Below are positions 8,445 through 16,475 of a stretch of 28,619 nt of DNA, one piece after another; position 1 is the first letter of the stretch, and each line of letters starts with the position of its first letter. The notes under the pieces were generated by a model. The model worked only from the letters and a program-made list of their open reading frames with translations. It was not told the origin of the DNA and did no database searches. The translations under genes and the position numbers were made by a program. This stretch comes from Fidelibacterota bacterium (GTDB lineage Bacteria; Marinisomatota; Marinisomatia; Marinisomatales; TCS55), in NCBI GenBank assembly GCA_004124535.1, contig SCKQ01000027.1, positions 1 through 28,619 on the forward strand, given 5' to 3'.

Positions 8445-9092
8445 TTAACAAAATTTCGTGATGTAGTTGTACATGACCCAGAAGTGTGATGTGCTGCCAA
8501 GCAATACAAATAAATGGAATATTTCGTGTGCGCCAACAACGTTCGGTATTGGATTGGGTTTTTTTAGGCCGTGGATGATTGCCCCAATAGTATAGAAAAA
8601 TCCGCCGATAAAAATCCAGACCAACGCACCTACCTGCAGGGTTTGGATCATGGGCCAAATAGCTATCACTGATAGCCAACCCATAAAAATATAAAAAGTT
8701 ACTGAGAACCAGTCCGGCAGATTTTTCCAAAAGATCTTGAGCAGAGTGCCAAAGATGGTCAAACTCCAGATCACACCAAATAAACTCCAACCCCAAACTC
8801 CGCGTAAAGGAATAAGACATACAGGAGTATAAGTTGAAGCGATGAGCACATGGATCATGGCGTGATCCATCGTTTGTAGCCAATTTACATATTTTGGAGC
8901 AACAGGAAGCCAGTGGTAAATTGCACTTGCTGTATATAAAAGAAACATTCCAGAGCCGAAAACAGAAAATGCTGCAATATGCCAGGGTTTAATGGGGTCA
9001 ATAGATTCACGGATCAACAGGATCAAGGCCAATATGGCAAGTACTGCACCGATAGCATGGGAAACAGCACTGAATGGTTCTTTAATTTTCAT
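8445..9092 (-). CDS. PAQR / hemolysin III family membrane protein
   Basis: The 215-residue product has seven predicted membrane segments and the PAQR (HlyIII/adiponectin-receptor) metal-site residues. These are the first-helix S-x-x-x-H (SAVSHAIGA, residues about 8-16), the DHAMIHVLIASTYTPV segment at about 76-91, and the late HEIFHLFVLLGSTSHF segment containing two of the His ligands. Bacterial members are inner-membrane proteins linked to membrane-lipid homeostasis, and the eukaryotic receptors show zinc-dependent ceramidase activity. The enzymatic role of this one is unknown. It sits inside the beta-oxidation operon, 6 bases after the thiolase and 20 bases before the hydroxyacyl-CoA dehydrogenase, so its expression must track fatty-acid degradation. 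Confidence 0.9.
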   Translation of the reverse strand: MKIKEPFSAVSHAIGAVLAILALILLIRESIDPIKPWHIAAFSVFGSGMFLLYTASAIYHWLPVAPKYVNWLQTMDHAMIHVLIASTYTPVCLIPLRGVWGWSLFGVIWSLTIFGTLLKIFWKNLPDWFSVTFYIFMGWLSVIAIWPMIQTLQVGALVWIFIGGFFYTIGAIIHGLKKPNPIPNVVGAHEIFHLFVLLGSTSHFWVMYNYITKFC

Positions 9093-9098
9093 ACCAAG

Positions 9099-10229
9099 TC
9101 ATCTTTCAATGATTGTGGCAATTCCCTGACCAGTACCAATACACATGGTTGCCAGACCCAGATGTGTACCTTGCTGTTCCATTACATTGATCAAGGTCGT
9201 TGTAATACGCGCTCCTGAACAGCCTAGAGGGTGTCCCAGGGCAATTGCACCACCGTTTAGATTAATCTTTTCAATATCCCAATTGCCTTCATTGATGCAA
9301 TATAGTGACTGGGCCGCGAATGCTTCATTTAATTCGATGGTTTCTACATCATTCATGTTTACGCCCGCCTTATTCAGGGCTTTTTCCGTTGCTGGAATTG
9401 GACCCATACCAAATAATCGCCAATCGACACCAGCTACAGCTCGACTCACAATTTCTGCTCGTGATTTGAGCCCGCGCTTTTCAGCAAAAGAACCACTGGT
9501 AACTAATAGAGCCGCTGCGCCAATGGAAAATGGACTGCTTGTGGCTGCTGTTACGGTACCATTTTCAATAAAGGCTGGATTTAAGCTCTTGATCTTATCA
9601 ACATCTGGTTCTCGGGGTCCTTCATCTGTGTCAATAGTACATTCACCATATTTATCGATAGGGATCAATTCATTATCAAACTTCCCATCTGCAATTGCGT
9701 GCAAAGCCTTTTTATGGGAATTGATGGCAAATTCTTCCTGGTCTTCCCGGGAAATATTTCCCTTCTCGGCCAATATCTCAGCGCCTTCGCCCATGCCAAT
9801 GTAGTATTCCTGTTCTGCAAGCTCAGGATGGAAGTCGGGAGCGAAGCCACCTTGCGGTATAGAGAACATATCCTCAACACCAGCGGCAATACCAACGTCG
9901 ATGTCACCACTTTCGATGGCTGTAGAGATTTGGTGCAATGCATCCATGGAAGAACCACAGAACCTGTTAACAACTTTTCCCGCCGTTGATAATGGTAAAC
10001 CAGCTAACATGGCAACACTGCGGCCAATCAGCATACCCTGAGGACCTTCAGGGAAAGCGCAGCCGACGACTACATCTTCTACATCTTCATTCTTTATTTC
10101 TGTATTCCGTTCCATCAGGCCTTTAATGACTTGTGCTGCTATATCATCAGGGCGCATGCCAATCATTTCACCATTTTTCGTACCAATCGGTGAACGGACA
10201 CAATCAATTATTACTGATTTATTACTCAT
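9099..10229 (-). CDS. fadA: Acetyl-CoA acyltransferase (3-ketoacyl-CoA thiolase)
   Basis: The product is a 376-residue thiolase with the nucleophilic Cys91 in NRFCGSSMDALHQ, the NEAFAAQ loop, His333 in GGAIALGHPLGCSG and the second catalytic Cys363 in MCIGTGQG. It cleaves 3-ketoacyl-CoA to acetyl-CoA and a shortened acyl-CoA, the last step of each beta-oxidation turn. I place the start at ATG 10229. An in-frame GTG nine bases upstream (10238) is itself part of the Shine-Dalgarno sequence AGGTGA, which sits about 5 bases before this ATG. The gene follows the acyl-CoA dehydrogenase stop by 9 bases and precedes the PAQR gene by 6. Confidence 0.94.
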   Translation of the reverse strand: MSNKSVIIDCVRSPIGTKNGEMIGMRPDDIAAQVIKGLMERNTEIKNEDVEDVVVGCAFPEGPQGMLIGRSVAMLAGLPLSTAGKVVNRFCGSSMDALHQISTAIESGDIDVGIAAGVEDMFSIPQGGFAPDFHPELAEQEYYIGMGEGAEILAEKGNISREDQEEFAINSHKKALHAIADGKFDNELIPIDKYGECTIDTDEGPREPDVDKIKSLNPAFIENGTVTAATSSPFSIGAAALLVTSGSFAEKRGLKSRAEIVSRAVAGVDWRLFGMGPIPATEKALNKAGVNMNDVETIELNEAFAAQSLYCINEGNWDIEKINLNGGAIALGHPLGCSGARITTTLINVMEQQGTHLGLATMCIGTGQGIATIIER

Positions 10230-10238
10230 ATTTTTCAC

Positions 10239-12026
10239 CTAATATGGATAGCCTTTTTTGGAATAGGCATATGCTGCAATTTCTCTTTTTAGCCCAATAG
10301 TATTGGTTGGCAAATACATTCGTGAGCGAAATGCATTAAGGTTTTCATGCATCAGTGGTGATAAATTACCATTGTAGATACCTTTTAATGCTGTTTCAGC
10401 GAGCTGCACCATTCGCTGGGCCATTTCTGCCACAAATATTTTTGCAACATCTTCAACGCTTGGGAATCTTGTTGGATTCTCGAGCATTTTCTTTGCTCGC
10501 AAAACAGTACTTTCAGCTACATAGATATCCATGAAAATATTGGCCAGAATATCTGCAATCTGCTGCTGGTGCTTTAGATCTTGGCCAAATTCGCAGATAC
10601 CTTCATTCAGTAAGTATAGTGCAAGTCTTTTGCTAGTCTCAACTACATTGCTTTCAGCAAGCAGTATTTCGCTATCTGTCTCGAGTTTCCCATTATTCAT
10701 ATATTGTTCGATTTCCCTAATTGCGCCTTGAATGGGTAGTTCTTCCATCAGCGCCTTTTTCATCATGTACCCGATGATAATTTGTCTATTTATTTCGTTT
10801 GTACCTTCCCAGATGCGATCGATCCGGCAATCACGGTATTGCATTGCCATGGTGTATTCTTCTATGAATCCGTAGCCACCCATCATTTGCAATCCGCTAT
10901 CAATGACCTTGCCATTCAGTTCACTACAATACACCTTGGCCATGGAGCTTTCAATAGCATATTTTTCCATGGCTTCACCCATCCTGATATAATAGTTGTG
11001 GTCTGTATTATCAAGCTCATCAATTGCATTCTGGATCATGCCGATTGTTCTATAGGTCATACAGTCAGCGGAAAATGTCTCAACGACCATATCGGCTACT
11101 TTTCCAATAGTAGTATCAAAGTGTGCAATTGCCTTACCAAATTGACGCCTTTCCAAAATATATTCAATAGAGGCACTCGTAGTTAACTTTGAACCGCCGA
11201 GCAATGAAGCAGACATCTTAAAACGACCCATATTCAATACATTAAAGGCGATGTGGTGTCCTTTGCCCACCTCGTAAAGAAGGTTTTCAACCGGCACTTT
11301 AGCGTTTTGAAAAATCAATGGCGTTGTTGACGAACCTCTCATCCCCATTTTATCGTACTCAGGACCCTGCGTAAAGCCTGGTGTATCTCTTTCAACAATA
11401 AAGGCAGTGAATTTTTCGCCATCTACTTTCGCAAACACAGTATAGACATCCGCCCAGCCCCCATTGGTAATAAAGATCTTTTCTCCATTTAAAATGTAGT
11501 GCTTCCCATCTTCAGAAAGTATAGCAGTCGTTTTAGCCGCGAGCGCATCTGATCCAGCCGATGGTTCAGTTAAACCGTAGGCTCCGAGAGATGTGCCATC
11601 GATTAATCTTGGTAAATATTTTTCTTTTTGCTCAGGAGTGCCAAACCATACAATTGGCAAGGATCCAATACCTAAATTTGTTGACCAGGTAACAACAAAA
11701 GATGCGCATTCGGAATAAGAGGATGCTTCAGCAACTATTGCTGCTGTTATTTTATCTAATTCCATTCCGCCATATTCTTCTGGCACATCAATACCAAGTA
11801 ATCCAAGTTCAGCGATTTTTTGCAATAAGCTAAAGGTCAGTTCTTTATCTTTTTTTTCTAATTCTTCCTTAAAAGGAGCGATGTGTTCGGTACAAAAACC
11901 CTGGACCATTTCTTGGATTTCACGTTGTTCTTCGGAGAAATCTTCCCGGGTAAAAATATTTGTATCGGTGATAGGCGTAACTAAAAATCTACCGCCAGTT
12001 TCTATAGTTGCTATTGGTTTTTCCAT
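10239..12026 (-). CDS. Acyl-CoA dehydrogenase with C-terminal extension (VLCAD/FadE-like)
   Basis: The 595-residue product has the acyl-CoA dehydrogenase N-terminal helical domain, the FAD/substrate middle domain (YGLTEPSAGSDA at about 150-161, FITNGGWADVYTVF) and the C-terminal helical domain ending in MGGYGFIEEY and RIDRIWEGTNEI, with the catalytic base at Glu407. About 175 further residues follow, as in very-long-chain dehydrogenases and Bacillus FadE-type enzymes, versus about 380 residues for short- and medium-chain forms. It introduces the alpha-beta double bond into acyl-CoA and passes electrons to ETF. Chain-length preference for long acyl groups is inferred from the extension. It starts 13 bases after the TetR gene. 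Confidence 0.93.
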   Translation of the reverse strand: MEKPIATIETGGRFLVTPITDTNIFTREDFSEEQREIQEMVQGFCTEHIAPFKEELEKKDKELTFSLLQKIAELGLLGIDVPEEYGGMELDKITAAIVAEASSYSECASFVVTWSTNLGIGSLPIVWFGTPEQKEKYLPRLIDGTSLGAYGLTEPSAGSDALAAKTTAILSEDGKHYILNGEKIFITNGGWADVYTVFAKVDGEKFTAFIVERDTPGFTQGPEYDKMGMRGSSTTPLIFQNAKVPVENLLYEVGKGHHIAFNVLNMGRFKMSASLLGGSKLTTSASIEYILERRQFGKAIAHFDTTIGKVADMVVETFSADCMTYRTIGMIQNAIDELDNTDHNYYIRMGEAMEKYAIESSMAKVYCSELNGKVIDSGLQMMGGYGFIEEYTMAMQYRDCRIDRIWEGTNEINRQIIIGYMMKKALMEELPIQGAIREIEQYMNNGKLETDSEILLAESNVVETSKRLALYLLNEGICEFGQDLKHQQQIADILANIFMDIYVAESTVLRAKKMLENPTRFPSVEDVAKIFVAEMAQRMVQLAETALKGIYNGNLSPLMHENLNAFRSRMYLPTNTIGLKREIAAYAYSKKGYPY

Positions 12027-12039
12027 ATCCTAATTCTCC

Positions 12040-12636
12040 TTAATGTTTTTTTAATAGTCCTGAAAGAATGAAGTCTGTTAGCGTGTTAAAATATTCTCTG
12101 GCGCTGATACCGTGCTCATCAAAAAGAGTAAACCAATTGATTGTTTCAATATTCATCATAATGGATAGAGCGGCAATGCGGGTGTCTAGATTTTTGAATT
12201 CACCTGATTTTTTTCCATTGGAAATTATTGATTCGATAACTTCCAAAAAGCCGCTATATACTTTTTGTAGTTTTTTATGAAACTCCTTGTCTTTTTGTGC
12301 CATAGACCAGAATTCAGTCAACGCCTTAAATGGCTCAGGGTCTTTTTCATATTCGTCAATAAAATAGGTAAATATTTTTTTGAGCTGGAGGGATGCTTTT
12401 TGGTCTTTTTCGAGAATTTTACTGACCATATCGCTATAGCGCAGTACCCAATAGTTTACAAGATCGAGATAAATATCTTTTTTACTATTGTAATACCAAT
12501 AGATAGCTCCCTTACTCATTTTTGAAGATTTCACCACATCATCCATACGGCTGTTTTCATATCCGTACTGGGTGATAACTTCCATGGCAGCGTCCAATAT
12601 TTGATTTTTTCTTAGATCTTGTCTTCTAACATCCAT
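12040..12636 (-). CDS. TetR-family repressor of the beta-oxidation operon
   Basis: The 198-residue product has an N-terminal TetR helix-turn-helix (residues about 10-56: ILDAAMEVITQYGY, DDVVKSSKMSKGAIYWYYNSK) and a helical ligand domain whose pocket cannot be typed by eye. It is the first gene of the operon and is followed by acyl-CoA dehydrogenase after 13 bases. By analogy with FadR(Bacillus), PsrA and PfmR-type regulators it probably binds acyl-CoA and releases DNA. A 20-base palindrome (12641-12660) ends 4 bases before its start codon, which supports autoregulation. No Shine-Dalgarno is visible, and that space is occupied by the palindrome. Confidence 0.88.
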   Translation of the reverse strand: MDVRRQDLRKNQILDAAMEVITQYGYENSRMDDVVKSSKMSKGAIYWYYNSKKDIYLDLVNYWVLRYSDMVSKILEKDQKASLQLKKIFTYFIDEYEKDPEPFKALTEFWSMAQKDKEFHKKLQKVYSGFLEVIESIISNGKKSGEFKNLDTRIAALSIMMNIETINWFTLFDEHGISAREYFNTLTDFILSGLLKKH

Positions 12637-12640
12637 AATC

Positions 12641-12660
12641 TAGACCGACCAGTCAGTCTA
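12641..12660. promoter_or_regulatory. Palindromic TetR operator
   Basis: The sequence tagaccgaccagtcagtcta is a 20-base inverted repeat with 8 of 10 base pairs symmetric (TAGAC-Y-GAC-Y-R-GTC-R-GTCTA). The GACCGACC/GGTCGGTC core is typical of TetR-family operators, including that of Thermus PfmR. It lies just downstream of a candidate -10 and covers the start-site/translation-initiation region of tetR, so bound repressor would block the operon. A further half-site, GGTCGGTTA, is at 12699-12707, near the -35 region. Confidence 0.65.
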
Positions 12661-12668
12661 GTTTAATT

Positions 12669-12674
12669 TATATA
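12669..12674 (-). promoter_or_regulatory. Candidate -10 of the tetR/beta-oxidation promoter
   Basis: The minus strand reads TATATA here, with TTTATT 17 bases upstream as a poor -35. Transcription would begin near 12662, immediately before the palindrome. The assignment rests on position relative to the operator rather than on a strong promoter match. Confidence 0.3.
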
Positions 12675-12802
12675 CCGTGTTTTGGCAAGTAAATAAATGG
12701 TCGGTTATTGTAACGGATGATTTGCAAATAGTTGTATTTTATTGTTATTTAACGGGATATTTTATGATTTACCGATGGCGATAAATAAATCAGGATGTGA
12801 AA

Positions 12803-13048
12803 ATGCTTGATATATCCCGTACTATAATAACGTTCATTCTGATCTTACCGATTAAAATATATCAGATTGTAATATCACCATTATTTCCAGTATCTTGCCG
12901 TTTTGATCCAACATGCTCTCATTATACGATTAAAGCACTAAAAATTTGGGGTCCATTTAGAGGTTTGTGGCTTGGAATAAAGCGCATCAGTCAATGTCAT
13001 CCCTGGGGTGCTTTTGGTTACGATCCAGTCCCGGAAAGAGAAGATTAA
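12803..13048 (+). CDS. yidD: Membrane protein insertion efficiency factor YidD
   Basis: The 81-residue product carries the full YidD signature: an N-terminal amphipathic/hydrophobic segment ([16 protein letters not shown]), the Cys motif [34 protein letters not shown] and the terminal GYDPVP. YidD is a small cytoplasmic-face membrane-associated protein that assists the YidC insertase. I chose ATG 12803 because AGGA at 12792-12795 lies 7 bases upstream. An in-frame GTG at 12797 would be too close to it. No rnpA, rpmH or yidC neighbours are present, although yidD usually sits beside them. It is convergent with the LOG-family gene, 15 bases away. Confidence 0.93.
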   Translation: MLDISRTIITFILILPIKIYQIVISPLFPVSCRFDPTCSHYTIKALKIWGPFRGLWLGIKRISQCHPWGAFGYDPVPERED

Positions 13049-13063
13049 ATTTATATTAATAAC

Positions 13064-13864
13064 CTAAAAATTAGGACCCTGAATGTGTGTTTTGGTTATT
13101 TTATCTGTCAAGAAATTGAATGCATCTGGCACAGTGTCACAAAACTGAAAAAGATTCAAATCACTTTTTGAAATAACACCTTTATCAACCAAATAATTCC
13201 AATTAATTACATTGTTCCAAAAATCACTATCATACATAACTATAGGAATCTTTTTTCGCAGCTTTTTGCTTTGAATCAAGGTAAGTGATTCCATCAATTC
13301 ATCCATGGTGCCGTAACCTCCAGGCCAAATGACCATGGCCTTTGCTTGATACAAAAACCAGAATTTTCGCATGAAGAAATAATGAAACATGAGGCCTAGA
13401 TCATTTGGTATATACTGATTCAGTTGTTGTTCTTTGGGCAAGGTTATGCCTAGACCAAGGGTGAGTCCTTTTGCTTCCTTAGCGCCCCTGTTGGCAGCCT
13501 CCATTATTCCAGGTCCACCTCCCGAGGTGACGATATATCGTCTTTTCTGGTTTTTTAATCCTTTACTCCATTTCGTTAGTTTGAATGCTAATTCCCGCGC
13601 TGCTTCATAATAATTGCTCATTTCCAGGTCACGTTTCAGCCCAGCTAGTTTAGAAGCAGTAATATTTTTCGACTTGTTGGTAAGGGCATTTTTTGCTTGC
13701 GATCTTGACTTTAATCTTGCAGAACCAAAAAATACGATGGTATCCTTGATATTATTCTTTCTTAAGCGTTGAAAAGGGCCAAAGTATTCTGAGAGAATTC
13801 TGATAGTTCTGCCATCCGGACTATTTAATAAATCATTATCGGTATAAAATCTGTCTTTATTCAT
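13064..13864 (-). CDS. LOG-family (TIGR00730) Rossmann-fold protein
   Basis: The 266-residue product has the two LOG signatures: the glycine-rich SGGGPGIMEAANRGAKEA segment and PGGYGTMDELMESL. Characterised members release free-base cytokinins or nucleobases from nucleoside 5'-monophosphates (phosphoribohydrolase), and several bacterial ones act on AMP or nucleotide pools. Annotation as lysine decarboxylase is a historic error. About 60 residues precede the FFGSAR strand, so it belongs to the longer form. I use ATG 13864 because AAAGGA lies about 5 bases upstream. A TTG seven codons earlier is less likely. It is divergent from the small lipoprotein gene. Confidence 0.82.
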   Translation of the reverse strand: MNKDRFYTDNDLLNSPDGRTIRILSEYFGPFQRLRKNNIKDTIVFFGSARLKSRSQAKNALTNKSKNITASKLAGLKRDLEMSNYYEAARELAFKLTKWSKGLKNQKRRYIVTSGGGPGIMEAANRGAKEAKGLTLGLGITLPKEQQLNQYIPNDLGLMFHYFFMRKFWFLYQAKAMVIWPGGYGTMDELMESLTLIQSKKLRKKIPIVMYDSDFWNNVINWNYLVDKGVISKSDLNLFQFCDTVPDAFNFLTDKITKTHIQGPNF

Positions 13865-13935
13865 TTGTATCCTTTTTTCACCCAATTTACAGACGAAATA
13901 ACATCAATAATCGCAAAACGTAACTATTCCTGCAG

Positions 13936-13964
13936 TTGATTCAACCTAATCCAAACTGTATTTT
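13936..13964 (+). promoter_or_regulatory. Candidate promoter of the small lipoprotein gene
   Basis: TTGATT (13936-13941) and TATTTT (13959-13964) are separated by 17 bases. The ATG is only 5 bases beyond the -10, so a transcript from here would be leaderless or nearly so, consistent with the absence of a Shine-Dalgarno. Confidence 0.3.
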
Positions 13965-13969
13965 ACGCT

Positions 13970-14308
13970 ATGCGATTCTATTATAATCTTCTCCTTATGA
14001 TAACAATATCCTGTACGAAACCGCCAGCGCCACTTCCGAAGACTCCAACAAAATTATCCCATCCGACTCTGGATGTTTCATCCCCACTATCCAGGGGAAT
14101 GCTTACACAGTACGATGTTTGGGAATTTTTAAAAGAAGAACCAAAAGAAACGGAAGTATTTGGAATCTTAGGATTGCCTGATTCTGTTTGGGTAGCTGAT
14201 TCTCAAAAATACAAGGTATTATATTATTTTATTAAATCGCTCGATGATTATAATTCTGTGGAAATAGATATTACTTCAAAAAAAGTAAACGGCTTTGAAT
14301 GGGACTAG
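13970..14308 (+). CDS. Small putative lipoprotein of unknown function
   Basis: The 112-residue product begins with a short hydrophobic leader ending MITISC, with Cys15 as a candidate lipidation site. The lipobox is relaxed (T-I-S-C) but tolerable for this kind of bacterium. A proline-rich linker (about 17-27) follows, then a compact domain with VFGILGLPDSVWVADSQKYKVLYYF and a C-terminal strand. The LGLPD turn followed by a tyrosine-rich strand is reminiscent of the BamE/SmpA fold, but I would not assign it. It is probably periplasmic, anchored to a membrane. It is followed after 22 bases by the SDR gene and may share its transcript. Confidence 0.6.
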   Translation: MRFYYNLLLMITISCTKPPAPLPKTPTKLSHPTLDVSSPLSRGMLTQYDVWEFLKEEPKETEVFGILGLPDSVWVADSQKYKVLYYFIKSLDDYNSVEIDITSKKVNGFEWD

Positions 14309-14330
14309 AATAACTACAGGTGGTTAAGAA

Positions 14331-15119
14331 ATGAACATAGACTTAAAAGGAAAAAGGGCACTTGTATGCGGTAGTACGCAAGGTATTGGTAAAGCAACTG
14401 CTTTACGTTTAGCTGCGTGCGGTGCTTCCGTAACACTAGCTGCGAGGAATGAGGATAGTTTACAATTGGTTTTTAGTGAATTAGAAGCCAATGATAAACA
14501 AGCTCATAGTTTTATCTGCGCAGATTTTGATTCCTCGGATGTTCTTATTCATAAAGTAACAGATTTCGTAAATGAAAACAGTCCAATTCACATTTTGGTA
14601 AATAATACAGGTGGTCCAGCGCCAGGTCCGGTTATGGATGCTGTTCCTGAAGAATATATAGAAGGCTTCAAAAGACATTTAATCAATAACCACAATCTGG
14701 CAAAGGCATTAATCCCAGGAATGAAAGCAGTATCTTACGGGCGGATAATCAATATTATTTCCACTTCCGTTAAACAGCCGATCCCTGATTTGGGCGTTTC
14801 AAATACAATTCGCGGTGCTGTAGCCAGTTGGGCAAAAACTCTGGCAGCTGAAGTGGGTAGATTTGGAATAACTGTAAATAATATTTTACCTGGTTTTACT
14901 GATACCGCTCGATTACGGTCTTTGATAAAAAATATTGCGGAAAAGAAAGGCCAATCCATCGCTGTAGTTACCCAGGCAATGGAAGATTCTGTCCCAGCAG
15001 GTAGGTTTGCTGATCCTGATGAAACCGCAGCTGCCGTTGTTTTCTTAGCTGCTACCCAAGCAGCTTACATTAATGGTATTAACCTACCTGTTGATGGTGG
15101 ACGGACACAATCACTATAG
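14331..15119 (+). CDS. SDR-family protein lacking the Tyr-x-x-x-Lys catalytic pair
   Basis: The 262-residue Rossmann protein resembles 3-oxoacyl-ACP reductases. It has the cofactor loop CGSTQGIG at 13-20 (usual TGxxxGIG), NNTGG at 91-95 in place of NNAG, and IINIISTSV carrying the active-site Ser at about 144-146. The position of the catalytic YxxxK reads SNTIR at 157-161, so Tyr is Ser157 and Lys is Arg161. The rest of that helix (GAVASWAKTLAAEVG) is normal. A known SDR subgroup shares these substitutions and has no firm function. It may bind NAD(P) without standard hydride chemistry. The upstream lipoprotein gene ends 22 bases before it. Confidence 0.85.
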   Translation: MNIDLKGKRALVCGSTQGIGKATALRLAACGASVTLAARNEDSLQLVFSELEANDKQAHSFICADFDSSDVLIHKVTDFVNENSPIHILVNNTGGPAPGPVMDAVPEEYIEGFKRHLINNHNLAKALIPGMKAVSYGRIINIISTSVKQPIPDLGVSNTIRGAVASWAKTLAAEVGRFGITVNNILPGFTDTARLRSLIKNIAEKKGQSIAVVTQAMEDSVPAGRFADPDETAAAVVFLAATQAAYINGINLPVDGGRTQSL

Positions 15120-15142
15120 ACTTGAATAGATAACTAATACGC

Positions 15143-16315
15143 TTGAATAATTACAGAATATTAATCATTGGTGTTTTCATTGTTTTTTCCTGTCAGCATG
15201 ATCAAATGGCCTTTCATTACGAATCGTATGTGGCCGATGCCCATAATGATGTCCTGGGTCGTGTTCTTAATGGCGATGATATCTTAACTAGATCGGATAA
15301 AGGTCATACAGATCTGCCCCGCCTCCAAGAGGGTGGTATTGATCTGGAAGTATTTGTCATCTGGGTTAACCCAGATGAGTATGTACCAGTTGGTTCTTAT
15401 GATCAAGCGAATAAAATGATTGATGCGCTAGAAAATATATGTACCCGCGCAACTGACAAAATAGCCATACCAATGACATTTAATGATTTATTAGTAAATG
15501 AATCCCAAGGAAAAATATCTGCAATGATAGGCGTAGAGGGCGGACACCCCCTAGAAAATAGCCTGGATAAATTGCAGCATTTCTACGATCGTGGGATGCG
15601 TTATTTAGGGATCACCTGGAATAATTCAACTGACTGGGCAACATCAGCAGAAGATGAGACATCGGAAAAATTATTACCATTTCAAGGTCTGACAGAATTT
15701 GGAAAAGATGTTATCAAGAAATGCGATGAACTTGGCGTAATTATCGATGTATCCCATTGCGGCAAAGAAACATTTTATGACATTCTAGAAACTACTACCC
15801 ATCCCATCATAGCATCCCACTCTTCAGTATATAATATTTGTCCCCATTTTCGGAATTTAAATGATGCACAACTATTGGCCATCAAAGAAAATGGTGGTGT
15901 CGTATTTGTTAATTATTATCCTGCTTATATTGATAGTACATTTGAGAAACGTGCTAATCAAGTACGGGAAAAACATAAACTTGCACTGGATTCCTTAAAG
16001 GTTCTGTATGGTGAAGAAAGTGATGATTACTGGTATAAGAGCCAGGATATTATTCATAAAGATCTTGCTGCAGTTGCACCATCATTGGACCAATTAATTG
16101 ATCACATCGATTATATTGTGAACTTGCTTGGACCTGATCATGTGGGTCTTGGTTCTGATTTTGATGGTATAGAGGTATTACCACGGGGAATTGAGGACTG
16201 TTCAAAAACACCTGCTATTACCAAGAGATTGTTTGAAAGAGGATATACAGAAGAAAATATTAAAAAAATACTGGGAGAAAACTTTAAACGTGTCTTTCGA
16301 CAGGTGGTTGGGTAA
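15143..16315 (+). CDS. Membrane dipeptidase (peptidase M19), lipoprotein
   Basis: The 390-residue product is a renal-dipeptidase-type zinc peptidase. It has the metal motif DAHND at 32-36, the bridging-Glu region MIGVEGGHPLENS, GITWNNSTDWATS, DVSHCG, IIASHSSVYNICPHFRNL and the late GLGSDFDGI. M19 enzymes hydrolyse dipeptides, including those with D-residues, and some act on related amides. An N-terminal hydrophobic segment ending VFSC (Cys17) suggests a periplasmic lipoprotein. The start is TTG 15143, with no Shine-Dalgarno. The next in-frame ATG (residue 22) would remove the signal, so TTG is preferred. It lies 23 bases after the SDR stop. Confidence 0.88.
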   Translation: MNNYRILIIGVFIVFSCQHDQMAFHYESYVADAHNDVLGRVLNGDDILTRSDKGHTDLPRLQEGGIDLEVFVIWVNPDEYVPVGSYDQANKMIDALENICTRATDKIAIPMTFNDLLVNESQGKISAMIGVEGGHPLENSLDKLQHFYDRGMRYLGITWNNSTDWATSAEDETSEKLLPFQGLTEFGKDVIKKCDELGVIIDVSHCGKETFYDILETTTHPIIASHSSVYNICPHFRNLNDAQLLAIKENGGVVFVNYYPAYIDSTFEKRANQVREKHKLALDSLKVLYGEESDDYWYKSQDIIHKDLAAVAPSLDQLIDHIDYIVNLLGPDHVGLGSDFDGIEVLPRGIEDCSKTPAITKRLFERGYTEENIKKILGENFKRVFRQVVG

Positions 16316-16436
16316 TTGGTATGAATAAGAAATCATCATTAATTAATAATTCATCTCCGGATCCGGCAGAAGACTAAATCGCAACTGATTAAGCCATAAT
16401 CTATTGATTATTTTATTAATACCATCGTATTCTAAT

Positions 16437-16465
16437 TTGTTCAAGCTATTGCCATTTGTTAAACT
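16437..16465 (+). promoter_or_regulatory. Candidate promoter of rpe-tkt-rpiB
   Basis: TTGTTC (16437-16442) and TAAACT (16460-16465) are 17 bases apart, and the rpe ATG begins 10 bases later. Both hexamers are imperfect. No Shine-Dalgarno precedes rpe, so a nearly leaderless message is plausible. The rest of the 160-base gap shows nothing else I can name. Confidence 0.3.
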
Positions 16466-16475
16466 CAACCTCTAA

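Noticed and set aside
8428..8883. 151-codon minus-strand frame within the PAQR gene
   Set aside because: It overlaps the well-supported PAQR frame almost fully, and its sequence is rich in Trp/Cys/His without family motifs, typical of a shifted frame.
9145..9804. Long plus-strand open frame (219 codons) opposite the thiolase gene
   Set aside because: It is a mirror of a strongly conserved thiolase on the other strand. Its translation shows no domain, and it has no promoter or Shine-Dalgarno.
10230..10238. Upstream GTG start for the thiolase
   Set aside because: The GTG is part of the Shine-Dalgarno AGGTGA that serves the ATG at 10229, and it overlaps no conserved residues.
13063..13075. CCTAA-AAA-TTAGG hairpin between yidD and the LOG-family gene
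   Set aside because: It overlaps the LOG stop codon, has a 5-bp A/T-rich stem with a 3-base loop, and lacks a T-tract. It is too weak to call.
16321..16377. 18-codon plus-strand mini-gene after the dipeptidase
   Set aside because: There is no Shine-Dalgarno and no recognisable peptide class. Chance ATG-to-stop stretches of this size are common.
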